DNA of 64,000 nt from VRUE01 sp963812335 (GCA_963812335.1 CAWEUU010000004.1:62001-126000), one strand, 5' to 3'; shown: positions 7,981-16,712, counted from the stretch's first letter. The notes: generated by a model from the sequence alone, not told the origin. Numbers and translations are program-made.

Positions 7981-8774
7981 ACGCCGGGAGCCTGCTGGCG
8001 CTTGAGGCGGGCCTCGTGTTCGCGCTCGTCACGGCTCTGTGGGCGGTGAGCGTCGCACTCCGCGACACCTCAATCGTCGACATATTCTGGGGCAGCGGCT
8101 TCGTCGTCGTCGCATGGGTCGGGTTCGGGCTCGCCGACGGGAGCTGCGACCGGCGCCTGCTCCTGGCGGCACTGGTGACGGCCTGGGGCCTGCGCCTGAC
8201 CCTCCATCTCGCCCGCCGCAACCTCGGCAAGGGCGAGGACTACCGCTACGCGGCGATGCGTCGCCGCCACGGCGATCGCTGGCCGCTGCGCAGCCTGGTC
8301 GTCGTCTTCTGGCTGCAGGGAATCCTGATCTGGGTGGTCTCGCTTCCAGTGCAGGTGGCGATGACCGACCCCACGCCTGCCGGCCTCGGCGCGCTCGACT
8401 GGGTCGGTGCCGGAGTCTGGGCCGTAGGGCTGACCTTCGAGGCCGTCGGCGACCAGCAGCTCGCGCGGTTCAAGGCCGATCCAGCAAACCGCGGGAAGGT
8501 GATGGACAGCGGGCTGTGGCGGTACACGCGTCATCCGAACTACTTCGGCGACTTCTGCGTGTGGTGGGGGATCTGGCTCGTCGCGCTGGCGACCTGCAGC
8601 GCCTGGTGGACGGCCATCGGCCCGGCGGTCATGTCCGTGCTGCTGATCCGGGTCAGCGGTGCCGCCCCGCTCGAGCGCTCGTTGACCAAGCGCCGCGAGG
8701 GCTATGCGGACTACGTTGCGCGCACCAGCGCCTTCTTTCCCTGGCTGCCACGAGGCGGCCGCGCGCCGGAGTGA
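7977..8774 (+). CDS. DUF1295 membrane protein (steroid 5-alpha-reductase-like)
   Basis: This 265-residue integral membrane protein has about six helices. The carboxy-terminal signature SGLWRYTRHPNYFGDFCVWWGIWL is typical of DUF1295 and of the wider ICMT/steroid reductase superfamily, where it forms the cofactor-binding region. The RREGYADYVARTSAFFPW ending also fits. The substrate is unknown; a lipid or steroid-like enone reductase role is only suggested by the fold. The ATG at 7977 overlaps the acyltransferase stop, implying co-expression in lipid metabolism. Confidence 0.85.
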   Translation: MNAGSLLALEAGLVFALVTALWAVSVALRDTSIVDIFWGSGFVVVAWVGFGLADGSCDRRLLLAALVTAWGLRLTLHLARRNLGKGEDYRYAAMRRRHGDRWPLRSLVVVFWLQGILIWVVSLPVQVAMTDPTPAGLGALDWVGAGVWAVGLTFEAVGDQQLARFKADPANRGKVMDSGLWRYTRHPNYFGDFCVWWGIWLVALATCSAWWTAIGPAVMSVLLIRVSGAAPLERSLTKRREGYADYVARTSAFFPWLPRGGRAPE

Positions 8775-8814
8775 CGGTTGGCGCGGCACCTCGGTCGGCT
8801 GAGCCGGCCCGGGC

Positions 8815-9861
8815 CTACCGGCGCTTTGCCTCGAGCAGATCGGCGTCTGCGCGGGCGACCAGGGCGGCGAGGGTGTCACCGTCCTGCAGGTCGGCCAGGC
8901 CGAAGGCGAAGGAGGCGTTCGGATCCAGCTTGCGGAGGCCGTGCTGTGCGTCAGTGACCCGGTCGTGGGCCTGCCTGCGATCGGCGCCGGAGATCGCGCA
9001 GACGAACTCGTCGCCGCCCCAGCGGACAATCGGGTCATAGGGCCTGAGTGTGTCTTTCAGCGTCGAGAATACGTTGCGCAGCACGGTGTCGCCCGCCTCA
9101 TGGCCGCCGCGGTCGTTGGTCGTCTTGAGATTGTCGATGTCGATGAAGATCAGGCTCATCGGCCCTTGCGATCGGCGGCAGCGCTCGATCTCGTGACGCA
9201 GGACCAGTTCGCCCATCCCGCGGCGGTAGCTGCCGGCGAGCTCATCGAGGTTGGCGCGCTGGATCTCCTCCTGGAGCAGTTCCCGCTCTCGGGATGCGAC
9301 CTCGCGGTCGCTTGCCGCCCGCTCGCGGTCTTCGGCTGCCCGCGACCGTGCCGCCGCAGCGCGTTTCCGTGCTTGTGCGGCCGCTTCGAGCGCCTTTTTC
9401 GCCCGCGGATCGGTTGCATCGAGGTCCCGCGCCAGTCGTTCCGCATCGCGGTCGGCGAGGTCGGCCGCGCGGTCGCGCTCGGCGGCCGTATTGTCACGGC
9501 GGCGCGCGATCGCGTCGCGATCCGTGGCTCTGGCCTCGCGTTCGGCGGCGATCTCCAGCCTCACCGCGGTCGTGTCGGCGCGGGTCAGCCTGCCGTCGCC
9601 ACGCTCTGTCAGCCCTTCCTCATGCGCTCGCGACCCCGCGGTATCCGTTGGGGGCTGGCTCTCGAATTCCCTGTCGGCGGCCGCCTGGTCGCGATCGGCA
9701 GCGACCTGGTCGGCATTCGCGGCTTCCTGCTCACGCTCGGCGATGCTCTGGTCGCTGTCCGCCGCGGTCAGATCAGAGTCGGAGGCGGTTTGATCGGCAT
9801 CGGAAGCCGCCTGATCGGCTTCGCGGCCGAAACCATGCCACCACCTCGGCTTGGGTGGCAT
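8815..9861 (-). CDS. GGDEF-domain protein with heptad-repeat amino-terminal rod
   Basis: This 348-residue protein carries a GGDEF domain from about residue 220, with active-site motif RWGGDEFVC, suggesting a diguanylate cyclase (2 GTP to cyclic di-GMP). No EAL domain is present, and no RxxD inhibitory site stands out before GGDEF. The first 200 residues are Ala/Asp/Arg/Gln-rich: seven successive heptads of the type DQxAxDx (residues 16-64), then a second Arg/Asp/Ala-rich heptad block (about 105-195). No signal peptide or membrane helix is seen, so the protein should be a soluble coiled-coil rod that could dimerise the catalytic domain. Confidence 0.82.
   Translation of the reverse strand: MPPKPRWWHGFGREADQAASDADQTASDSDLTAADSDQSIAEREQEAANADQVAADRDQAAADREFESQPPTDTAGSRAHEEGLTERGDGRLTRADTTAVRLEIAAEREARATDRDAIARRRDNTAAERDRAADLADRDAERLARDLDATDPRAKKALEAAAQARKRAAAARSRAAEDRERAASDREVASRERELLQEEIQRANLDELAGSYRRGMGELVLRHEIERCRRSQGPMSLIFIDIDNLKTTNDRGGHEAGDTVLRNVFSTLKDTLRPYDPIVRWGGDEFVCAISGADRRQAHDRVTDAQHGLRKLDPNASFAFGLADLQDGDTLAALVARADADLLEAKRR
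9670..9816 (-). repeat. Seven tandem 21-bp units encoding DQxAxDx heptads
   Basis: Residues 16-64 of the GGDEF protein read DQAASDA, DQTASDS, DLTAADS, DQSIAER, EQEAANA, DQVAADR, DQAAADR. The period is seven residues, without gaps. The DNA units have diverged, so the register is probably kept by selection on the protein. Confidence 0.7.
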
Positions 9862-9998
9862 CGGTCAATCCCCTCTAGATTCGCAATAGTCGGGAGATGC
9901 CATAGACAAAGACTACCGCCGCCGCCCGGTTGGCCAGGCTCGGCGGATTTTGGCCGGGCAGACCACTCGACCCCGCATTTTCGGGAGAATTGATAGGC

Positions 9999-10997
9999 AT
10001 GTTGACCATCGCAGTCACCGGCCCGACCGGTGAGATCGGCAGGTCGTTCATCTCGGCGCTCGAGCGGATGCCGGAGGTCGAGCGCGTGATCGGCATGGCC
10101 CGGCGGCCCTTCGACCTCGGCGCGCAGGGCTGGGAGAAGACCGAATACCGCCGTGGCGACATCCTCGACCGTGACGCGGTCGGCGCGCTGGTGGCCGACG
10201 CCGATGTCGTCGTCCACCTCGCCTTCGTGATCGTCGCCGGCCGCGGCGAGAGTCGCGAGATCAACCTGACCGGCTCGCGCAACGTCTTCGAGGCGGCGGC
10301 TGCCGCCGGGGTCAGACGTCTCGTCTACACATCGTCGGTGGCCGCCTACGGCTTCGACCGCTCGCTGCCCACGCCGTTGACCGAGGACCTGCCGGTCAAG
10401 GGAACCGCTCGCCATCCCTATTCCGCCGACAAGGCGGAGGTCGAGTCGGAGCTGCGCGAGGCCCTGCTGGGGACGGCCACCGACGCCTACGTCTTCCGAC
10501 CCTGCATCGTCGCCGGGCCCAGGGCGCCGCTGCTGCTCGAGCTGGTTCCGCTGCTTAGCGCCGGCCAGAAGCTGCCCGGGCCGGTGCGCTGGGCGCTCGG
10601 CAAGGCGCCCTCGCTGCGCCCGGTCCTGCCCGACCCCGGCGTCCCCTTCCAGCTCGTCCACCACGACGACGTCGCCGCGGCACTCTGCGCCGCCGTGCTC
10701 GGCCACGGCGAGCCCGGCGTCTACAACCTCGCCGGCCCCGGTGAGCTGACCGTCGCCGACCTCGCCCGGGAGCTCGGCTGGCATTCGGTGCCGGCGCCGC
10801 AGCTCGCGGTCGGCGCTGCGGCCGAGGCGATGGCGCCCTTCCTTTCCTTCCTTCCCGCCGAGGCGGCCTGGATCGAGACCGTACGCCGGCCGGTGCTGAT
10901 GGACACCGCGCGAGCACGCCGCAAGCTGCACTGGATGCCCCATCACGACGCCCGGGAGACGCTGCGCGAAACGGTCGCCGCGGTGCGGGCCCGCTGA
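9999..10997 (+). CDS. NAD-dependent epimerase/dehydratase (extended SDR)
   Basis: This 332-residue Rossmann protein has an amino-terminal nucleotide-binding motif TGPTGEIGRS, a VVHLAFVIV strand, and the SDR active-site YSADK with Tyr and Lys four residues apart, preceded by YTSSVAAYG. It is an extended SDR likely to act on a nucleotide sugar or other NAD(P)-linked substrate; the exact reaction cannot be told. The ATG at 9999 directly precedes the Rossmann strand. The LuxR gene begins 2 nt after its stop. Confidence 0.8.
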   Translation: MLTIAVTGPTGEIGRSFISALERMPEVERVIGMARRPFDLGAQGWEKTEYRRGDILDRDAVGALVADADVVVHLAFVIVAGRGESREINLTGSRNVFEAAAAAGVRRLVYTSSVAAYGFDRSLPTPLTEDLPVKGTARHPYSADKAEVESELREALLGTATDAYVFRPCIVAGPRAPLLLELVPLLSAGQKLPGPVRWALGKAPSLRPVLPDPGVPFQLVHHDDVAAALCAAVLGHGEPGVYNLAGPGELTVADLARELGWHSVPAPQLAVGAAAEAMAPFLSFLPAEAAWIETVRRPVLMDTARARRKLHWMPHHDARETLRETVAAVRAR

Positions 10998-10999
10998 GC

Positions 11000-12634
11000 A
11001 TGCTCGAAGCGCTCGAGCGGGGCCGGGCGCGATATGCGGCCGGGGCTTGGGCTGCCGCCCGCGAGCAGCTCTCGCGCGCCGACGCCGAGCAGCCGCTGAG
11101 TGGCGAGGACCTGGAGCGGCTCGCCACCGCCGCCTACATGACCGGGGGTGAGCGCGAGTACCTCGGCCTGCTCGAGCGGGCACATCGCTCCTACCTGGAG
11201 CAGGGCGATGAGGCCGCCGCCCTGCGCGCCGCTTTCTGGGTCGGCCTCAACCTCGCCCGGCGGGGCGAGTCCGGTCCGGCGAGCGGCTGGCTCGGACGGG
11301 CGCGGCGGCTACTCGATCGCCAGGGCGAGGAACGGGTGGAGAGCGGGTACCTGACGCTGCCGCGGGTCTTCGAGCGCGAGGCGGCGGACGACTGGCGCGG
11401 CGCGGCCGCGCTCGCGGCCGAGGCGGTCGCGATCGGCGAGCGCTTCGGCGACGCGGACCTTGTCGCCCTGGCCGGCCACGAGCAGGGGCACGTTTTGATC
11501 CGCGCCGGCCAGGCCGGCGCCGGCCTGGCTTTGCTCGACGAGGCGATGGTCGCCGCCAGCGGCGGCGAGCTCTCGCCGATCGTCACCGGAATCGTCTACT
11601 GCGGCGTGATCCTGGCCTGTGAGGAGGCGCACGACATGCGCCGCGCCCGTGAGTGGACCGCGATTCTCAGCCGCTGGTGCGAGGAGCAGCCGCAAATGGT
11701 CGCCTTCACCGGTCGCTGCCTCGTCCACCGGGCTGAGATCCTGCAATGGCAGGGGAACTGGGGTGAGGCGCTCGCCGAGGCGCGTCGTGCTGCCGAGCGC
11801 TGCCTGCAGGGGGAGAACCGCTGGGCGGCGGGCGAAGCTCGCTACCGCGAGGGCGAGCTGCACCGCCTGCGCGGCGACTTCGTCGCCGCCGAGGCGGCCT
11901 ACAGCGAGGCGAGCGAGTACGGGCGCGAGCCGCAGCCGGGGATGGCACTGCTGCGGCTCGCCGCCGGCGAGCGTGAGCTGGCTGCGGCGGCGATCGGCCG
12001 GGTGCTCCAGGAGCGGCGCGAGCCCGGGGAGCGCGCCCGGGTGCTGCCCGCCTACGTGGAGATCTCGCTTGCGGGCGGGAAGGGCGACGCGGCGGCCGCG
12101 GCGAGCGCCGAGCTGGGACGCCTCGCCGCCCGGCTCGACAGCGCGACGTTGCGGGCCGCTGCAGCTCAGTGCGAGGGCCTGGTCGAGCTTGCCGCGGGGC
12201 GGGCGAGCAAGGCGCTGACCCCGCTCCGCGAGGCGGCGAAGGCTTGGGCCGATCTCGACGTTCCCTACGCCGAGGCCGGTGCCCGGGAGGCGATCGGCCG
12301 CGCCTGCCGCGCGCTCGCCGACGAGGACACCGCCCGGCTCGAGCTGAAAGCGGCGCGCGACGCGTTTGCGGCGCTCAGCGCGACCGGCGATCTCGCCCGG
12401 GTGGTGTCGCTGCTGGCCTCGCCGGAGGACGACGGCGACCGCCATGGCCTCAGCGACCGCGAGCTCGAGGTCCTGCGCCTGGTCGCCGCCGGCAGCAGCA
12501 ACCGCGAGATCGGGGCGAAGCTGACGATCAGTGAGCACACGGTTGCCCGCCACCTGCAGAACATCTTCGCCAAGCTGGGCGTCTCTTCGCGCACCGCCGC
12601 CGGCGCGTTTGCCTTCGAGCATCGCCTCGTCTGA
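11000..12634 (+). CDS. TPR-rich LuxR-family transcriptional regulator
   Basis: This 544-residue protein contains many helical TPR-like repeats (for example residues 130-300, rich in A-x3-A-x2-A patterns) and a carboxy-terminal LuxR/GerE HTH: LSDRELEVLRLVAAGSSN, then EIGAKLTISEHTVARHLQNI. There is no receiver domain and no amino-terminal ATPase, unlike classical LAL regulators. The TPRs probably sense a protein or small ligand. Coupling with the epimerase suggests shared regulation, but targets are unknown. Confidence 0.82.
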   Translation: MLEALERGRARYAAGAWAAAREQLSRADAEQPLSGEDLERLATAAYMTGGEREYLGLLERAHRSYLEQGDEAAALRAAFWVGLNLARRGESGPASGWLGRARRLLDRQGEERVESGYLTLPRVFEREAADDWRGAAALAAEAVAIGERFGDADLVALAGHEQGHVLIRAGQAGAGLALLDEAMVAASGGELSPIVTGIVYCGVILACEEAHDMRRAREWTAILSRWCEEQPQMVAFTGRCLVHRAEILQWQGNWGEALAEARRAAERCLQGENRWAAGEARYREGELHRLRGDFVAAEAAYSEASEYGREPQPGMALLRLAAGERELAAAAIGRVLQERREPGERARVLPAYVEISLAGGKGDAAAAASAELGRLAARLDSATLRAAAAQCEGLVELAAGRASKALTPLREAAKAWADLDVPYAEAGAREAIGRACRALADEDTARLELKAARDAFAALSATGDLARVVSLLASPEDDGDRHGLSDRELEVLRLVAAGSSNREIGAKLTISEHTVARHLQNIFAKLGVSSRTAAGAFAFEHRLV

Positions 12635-12727
12635 TCCGCATGGTCAGAAACAACCACTTGCCACCGCCTGGAAGTTGGTCATTCCGGGCGATGCGAACGG
12701 CGTCGCCGCGGCGTAGCGTCGGGATCG

Positions 12728-13585
12728 ATGGCAACTGTCACGGTGGAGAGTCCACGGGAGCGCCTGCTCGACGGCATCCCGGTCGAGCAGCGTCGGATCG
12801 AGGCCGGCGGCCTCGCGACCGCGCTGCTCCAGGGCGGTGAGGGCTCGCCGGTCGTCCTCCTGCACGGCCCCGGCGAGTCAGCGGTCAAATGGAGTGCGAT
12901 CCTGCCCGGCCTGGCCGCGACCAATCGCTTCTTCGCGCCGGACCTTCCCGCCCACGGCGAGACCGAGGTTCCGGACGAGGCCCCTGGCGTCGAGGACGTC
13001 ACCGAGTGGCTCGGCGAGCTGATCGAGGCCATCTGCGACGAGCCGCCGGTCCTCGTCGGGCACGTGCTCGGCGGCGCGATCGCGGCGCGCTTCGCCGCCG
13101 CCCACGGCGAGCGACTGGCAGGACTGGTCTTGGTCGACAGCCTCGGGCTCGCCCGCTTCCGGCCGCAGCCCCGGTTCGCCCTCGGCCTGTTCGGCTTCGT
13201 GGTCAGGCCGAGCGAGCGCAGCTACGACCGCTTCATGCGCCAGTGCTCCTACGACCTCGACGACCTGCGAGCGCGGATGGGCGATCGCTGGGAGCCCTTC
13301 GTCGCCTACAACGTGGAGCTTGCCGGCGAGCCCGCGGCGAAGCTGCGCGGGCGCATGCTGAAACGGGTCGGCCTGCCGCGGATCCCGGTTGAGGAGCTGG
13401 AGCGGATCGCCGTGCCGACGACGCTGATCTGGGGTCGCCAGGACCGCGCCAACCGGTTGCGGATCGCCGAGCGGGCCTCCGCCCGCCATGGCTGGCCGCT
13501 GCACGTCATCGAGGACTGCGCCGACGATCCTCCGCGTGACCGCCCCGAGCGGTTTTTGACCGCCCTCGGCGCCGCCCTACACTGA
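12728..13585 (+). CDS. Alpha/beta hydrolase
   Basis: This 285-residue alpha/beta hydrolase has HGPGESAVKW as oxyanion loop. A GHVLGGAIAARFA elbow stands where GxSxG is expected; the nucleophile position is Val-Leu-Gly (GHVLGG), so the usual Ser is absent. A late strand TTLIWGRQDRANR precedes the acid site. The missing Ser suggests a non-hydrolytic or altered activity, such as the lyase/decarboxylase-like members of the fold. TAGCGT 8 nt before the ATG and no Shine-Dalgarno point to a leaderless message. Confidence 0.72.
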   Translation: MATVTVESPRERLLDGIPVEQRRIEAGGLATALLQGGEGSPVVLLHGPGESAVKWSAILPGLAATNRFFAPDLPAHGETEVPDEAPGVEDVTEWLGELIEAICDEPPVLVGHVLGGAIAARFAAAHGERLAGLVLVDSLGLARFRPQPRFALGLFGFVVRPSERSYDRFMRQCSYDLDDLRARMGDRWEPFVAYNVELAGEPAAKLRGRMLKRVGLPRIPVEELERIAVPTTLIWGRQDRANRLRIAERASARHGWPLHVIEDCADDPPRDRPERFLTALGAALH

Positions 13586-13589
13586 GGGG

Positions 13590-13976
13590 GTGGCCCCGGA
13601 AGCCGGCTCGGACTCCACCTTCACGCTCTACAGGCGTGGGATCGAGCTGCTCGAGGAGGCCGATTTCGAGCAGGCGACCGAGCCGCTCGAGGCGGCAGCG
13701 TGCCGGGCGCCGGAGAAGTCCTCGGTACGCGAGGCGCTGGGCCGCGCCTACTTCCGCTGCGGTCGCTTCAAGGCCGCCGTGGCCGAGTTCGAGGCCGTCG
13801 TCGACACGCATCAGGTCAATGACTTCGCCCACTTCTGCCTCGGCCGCGCCCTGGCCAAGACCGGCGAGACCGAGCGCGCCCGCCACCACCTCGCGCTTGC
13901 GGCCAACCTGCGGCCGGAGCGGCGCGACTACCGCTTCTACCGCGACCTGCTCGCTACGTCCCCGACAACCGATTAG
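13590..13976 (+). CDS. Small TPR protein
   Basis: This 128-residue soluble protein is made of about three TPR units (YRRGIELLEEADFEQATEPL, AYFRCGRFKAAVAEFEAVV, LGRALAKTGETERARHHLAL). Such scaffolds mediate protein-protein contact; no partner is evident. The GTG start lies 4 nt after the hydrolase stop, with TACACT 6 nt upstream. Confidence 0.72.
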   Translation: MAPEAGSDSTFTLYRRGIELLEEADFEQATEPLEAAACRAPEKSSVREALGRAYFRCGRFKAAVAEFEAVVDTHQVNDFAHFCLGRALAKTGETERARHHLALAANLRPERRDYRFYRDLLATSPTTD

Positions 13977-14026
13977 CGAGCATCGCGATCCGATTCTCTG
14001 TGAGCGGGGCCGACACGGCGGTTTGT

Positions 14027-14923
14027 TCAGAGGCCGGCGAGCAGGCGGCCGACGTTGCGGCGGCTGAAGTAGGGGCTGAAGGTGTGACGGCGGTCGCGGG
14101 GCCGGCCGTAGCTGGTCACCCCGTTGATCGTCGTGCCGTCCTCGATCAGCCAGCCGCCGCCGCTGGCGCCCGGCGCCCAGTGGCAACGGATCGCGATCGT
14201 CGGCGGGCCGGGGATCCGGTAGGTGCGGCTGTCGTCGCCGACGTAGGGGGAGTCGCAGCCCTGCAGCACCTTCGATTCGCCCGGGTAGCCGAAGGTCTCG
14301 AACTCCTGGTGGCGGCCGGCGTCCATGGCGATCGCGGCGCCGCCGCCGACCGCGTCGGCGACTTTCGTCCCCTCGGCGTTGGGCCTGACGACGATCGCGC
14401 CGATGTCGTAGTTGGGATTGCCGAAGCGGGACCAGTCGTCGAGCACGAAGACCGTCTTGCGGTAGGCGACGAAGGCGCCGAAGGGCGCGAGGCCCCGGGT
14501 GTAGGCGGGGACGAACTGGAGGTAGTGCGACCAGGCGCTGGTGCCGCGCCGGCCGCGTGGGCCCGAGTTGAGGCAGTGGGCGGCGGTCAGCACCAGCGTG
14601 CGGCTGGGGCTGTCGATCGCGGTCGCCGAGCAGTAGCCCTGGCGGCGCCCCTGGCGGATGAAGAGGCGGCCGTTGAAGGAGTGGGGGGAGGCGGTCGCTT
14701 CGGCGACCGGGCCGAAGCTGGCAAGCGCGGCGGCGCCGCGGCGGGCGTCGAGCGGCGCCGTCGAGCGCATCCGCGCCGGCGTCCAGTAGCGCGCCGCCCG
14801 CGCCGCTTCGCCCCTGTCCGCGGCGCCCGCCGGGTGGACCCGGGTGGAGGCGGCGGCCCCGGCGGTCCCGCCGAGCAGTGCCAGGAGCGCCGCCTGCAGG
14901 CAGCAGATGACGACGATCCGCAT
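14027..14923 (-). CDS. Secreted trypsin-like serine peptidase (paralogue of 964-1827)
   Basis: This 298-residue protein begins with a signal peptide (ICCLQAALLALLGGTAGAAA). The triad is His116 in LTAAHC, Asp173 in NYDIGAIVV and Ser254 in GASGGGW. It shares with the protease at 964-1827 the block CSATAIDSPSRTLVLTAAHC, the PAYTRGLAPFGAFV-type loop, an FGYPG loop and the C-terminal GVTSYG / FSPYF segments. TATCCT 6 nt before the ATG suggests leaderless transcription, although it follows closely the frameshifted surface-protein gene on the same strand. Confidence 0.83.
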   Translation of the reverse strand: MRIVVICCLQAALLALLGGTAGAAASTRVHPAGAADRGEAARAARYWTPARMRSTAPLDARRGAAALASFGPVAEATASPHSFNGRLFIRQGRRQGYCSATAIDSPSRTLVLTAAHCLNSGPRGRRGTSAWSHYLQFVPAYTRGLAPFGAFVAYRKTVFVLDDWSRFGNPNYDIGAIVVRPNAEGTKVADAVGGGAAIAMDAGRHQEFETFGYPGESKVLQGCDSPYVGDDSRTYRIPGPPTIAIRCHWAPGASGGGWLIEDGTTINGVTSYGRPRDRRHTFSPYFSRRNVGRLLAGL

Positions 14924-14938
14924 GGACCAAGGATAGGG

Positions 14939-15645
14939 CTAGGTGACCAGCGGCATGACGCAGCGGTACGCGTTGGTTTCGGTGGAGAGGTCGGGATCAA
15001 CGACGCTGGCCAGCGGACACCGTTGCGACGCCATACGTATCCAGGCCAGAGAAGTTCGGCGACGTCGCTCGTCCACTCGTCCCCGCTGTCGAGGGTGACG
15101 CCCGGCTCTTCGGCGAAGGCGGCGAGCTCGAGCGCCTCCGGCAGGCTGCCGCCGCGGGTGGCGCATTTGCGCGCCGCGGTCGGGGCGTTGACGGGGCTGC
15201 TCGGCCCGTTCTCCCAGCAGGCGCCGGCGAAGCGCTCTGTGCCGGGCAGGCAGCCGACGCTGTGCCCGTTGACCGTCTTCGCGTCGACGGCGTTGACGGC
15301 GTTGAGCGCGGTCTGCGCGTCGACCGCGCTCTGCGCCGTATCGGCCGCGTCGGCGTGCGCCGCGCTCGGCACCTGGCTCAGGGTCAGCTCGTTGATGTCG
15401 ACCCCGGTCAGCGGCGCCGCGCTCGTGCTCTCGAACCTGCGCAGCACGTTCGGCTTCAGCCGGTTGGCCGGGATCGAGCGCGGCTTCAGCCGGTTGCCGG
15501 GGATCGACTTCGCCCGGATCGTCTTGCCGTTGATCCGATGCCGCTTCGTCTTCTTCGCCGCGTAGACGCTGCCGCCCAGCGCCACGAACAGCGCCAGCGC
15601 CGCGACCACCAGCGCCGGTGCGCTCCGCCAGATCCCCTGCCTCAT
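14939..15645 (-). pseudogene. Secreted surface protein with IPxNRLKP repeats, frameshifted near the end
   Basis: The start (ATG 15645, RBS GAGGAGG) encodes an amino-terminal hydrophobic helix, then short repeats (SIPGNRLKPR, SIPANRLKPN) and an Ala/Asp-rich segment (ADAADTAQSAVDAQTALNAV). A Cys-containing lectin-like part with EEPGVTLDSGDEWTSDV follows. Between about 15065 and 15000 the family-like sequence changes frame: FSGLDTYGVATVSAG in one frame, then VVDPDLSTETNAYRCVMPLVT and the stop at 14939 in another. The original frame runs on into the protease gene. Two indels are implied. Assembly error is possible. The protein has no assignable function. Confidence 0.6.
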
Positions 15646-15742
15646 GCTTCCTCCTCTGTAAACCCTTCGGTTCCCAATCCGGCGGCGAGCCTACGTCGCC
15701 ACCACCTGCCCGCCCAAGCGAGCTGGACGAACGTTCGCCGGG

Positions 15743-15748
15743 TAGACT
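15743..15748 (+). promoter_or_regulatory. -10 element of the cobalamin operon
   Basis: TAGACT lies 14 nt before the conserved riboswitch core, placing initiation near 15755. A 10-bp palindrome CGAACGTTCG (15728-15737) sits just upstream. It resembles a LexA box without the 4-nt spacer and may bind another regulator. Confidence 0.45.
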
Positions 15749-15761
15749 CGCCCGCGTAAAT

Positions 15762-15930
15762 ACGGTCGGTGGTCAAGGGAAGCCGGTGAGAGACCGGCGC
15801 GGTCCCGCCACTGTGACCGGGTTGAAGGAAGCCGCAGGCGCCTGACGCGTCAGCCACTGGGGGCGACACAGAGCCCCCGGGAAGGTGCGGCCTACCGAGT
15901 CCCGGGAGCCAGGAGACCTGTCCTCCGGCC
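15762..15930 (+). promoter_or_regulatory. Cobalamin (B12) riboswitch
   Basis: The region contains the conserved blocks of the adenosylcobalamin riboswitch in order: GGGAAGCCGGTGAGAGACCG, GGTCCCGCCACTGTGACCGG, GGAAGCCGCAGG, GGGAAGGTGCGGC, and the B12 box AGCCAGGAGACCTG at 15907-15920. It directly precedes the transcobalamin-like/ECF operon. High cobalamin would be expected to shut expression off, probably at translation or transcription of the first gene; no separate terminator hairpin with a U-tract is seen. Confidence 0.95.
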
Positions 15931-15964
15931 AGCCATGACAACCCTCGAGGAAAGGGTGGCTTCA

Positions 15965-16708
15965 ATGCCAAGACTCATCCCGTTCCGGCCGGCGGCCGTG
16001 TGCTCGCTGGCTCTCATCCTGGTGCTCTGCTTCGCTGCGCTCGCAGTCGCGAAGGGGACGCCGGCGCATCTACGCGTCCTCGCCGGGCAGAAGGTGCTCG
16101 CCGACCAGACGCTGCGCACCGGCACGACCGGTGTGCCGACCAGTCCCCGGGCGGCCTGCTTCGGCGCCGAAAGCACCGGCAGCGGCAAGAACGTGCGGGT
16201 CGCCGGCGCGACCCCGCTCGGCCTGCTCGCCCAGGCGGCGCGCTCGACCAGGGCGCTGCGGCCGCTGCTGCTCACCGATGCCTTCTCCTTCGGGCTCGGG
16301 CTCTGCGCGATCGGCGGCCACGAACCGAAGGGCGAAGGGTTCTGGCAGCTGCGGGTGAACCACAGGTCCTCGTCGGCCGGCGGCGATGCGGTGAAGCTGA
16401 AGCCGCGCGACGAAGCGCTCTGGTACCTGACCGCGGCTTTCCCCGGCCCCGAAGAGCTGTGGCTGAGGGCGCCGAGGCGGGTCAGGGCCGGCAAGGCCTT
16501 CCGCGTCCGGGTCCTCGCCTACAACGAAAAAGGCAAGGCCAAGCCGGCCGCCGGAGTCAAGGTCAGCGGCGCCACCGCCCGCACGAACGCCAAGGGCTAC
16601 GCCGCGGTGACGCTGCGCCGCCCGGTCCGCCTGATCGCCCGCGACGGCAAGAGCATCCCGTCCAACCGGGCGGCCGTCTGCGTCGGCGGGAAGTGCCCGA
16701 GGGGCTGA
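15965..16708 (+). CDS. Secreted DUF4430 (transcobalamin beta-domain-like) protein
   Basis: First gene after the B12 riboswitch. It encodes 247 residues with a signal peptide (about 1-29, CSLALILVLCFAALAVAKG). The ATG at 15965 follows a GAGGAAAGG purine run; an in-frame ATG at 15935 abuts the riboswitch and is less likely. A DUF4430-like domain (TPLGLLAQAAR, FWQLRVNHRSSSAGG, LKPRDEALWYLT) spans about residues 75-165. An Ig-like beta domain follows (ELWLRAPRRVRAGKAFRVRV to the end). DUF4430 is the family that contains the carboxy-terminal cobalamin-covering domain of transcobalamin. I infer an extracellular B12-binding role. Confidence 0.78.
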   Translation: MPRLIPFRPAAVCSLALILVLCFAALAVAKGTPAHLRVLAGQKVLADQTLRTGTTGVPTSPRAACFGAESTGSGKNVRVAGATPLGLLAQAARSTRALRPLLLTDAFSFGLGLCAIGGHEPKGEGFWQLRVNHRSSSAGGDAVKLKPRDEALWYLTAAFPGPEELWLRAPRRVRAGKAFRVRVLAYNEKGKAKPAAGVKVSGATARTNAKGYAAVTLRRPVRLIARDGKSIPSNRAAVCVGGKCPRG

Positions 16709-16712
16709 TCCG

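Noticed and set aside
14587..15645. A single 352-residue protein continuing through the frameshift into the protease gene region
   Set aside because: After about 15005 it is the shadow of the serine protease on the same strand; the natural end YRCVMPLVT is in another frame.
15728..15737. CGAACGTTCG upstream of the B12 riboswitch as a LexA box
   Set aside because: The half-sites have no 4-nt spacer, so it does not fit the LexA consensus; listed only as a palindrome.
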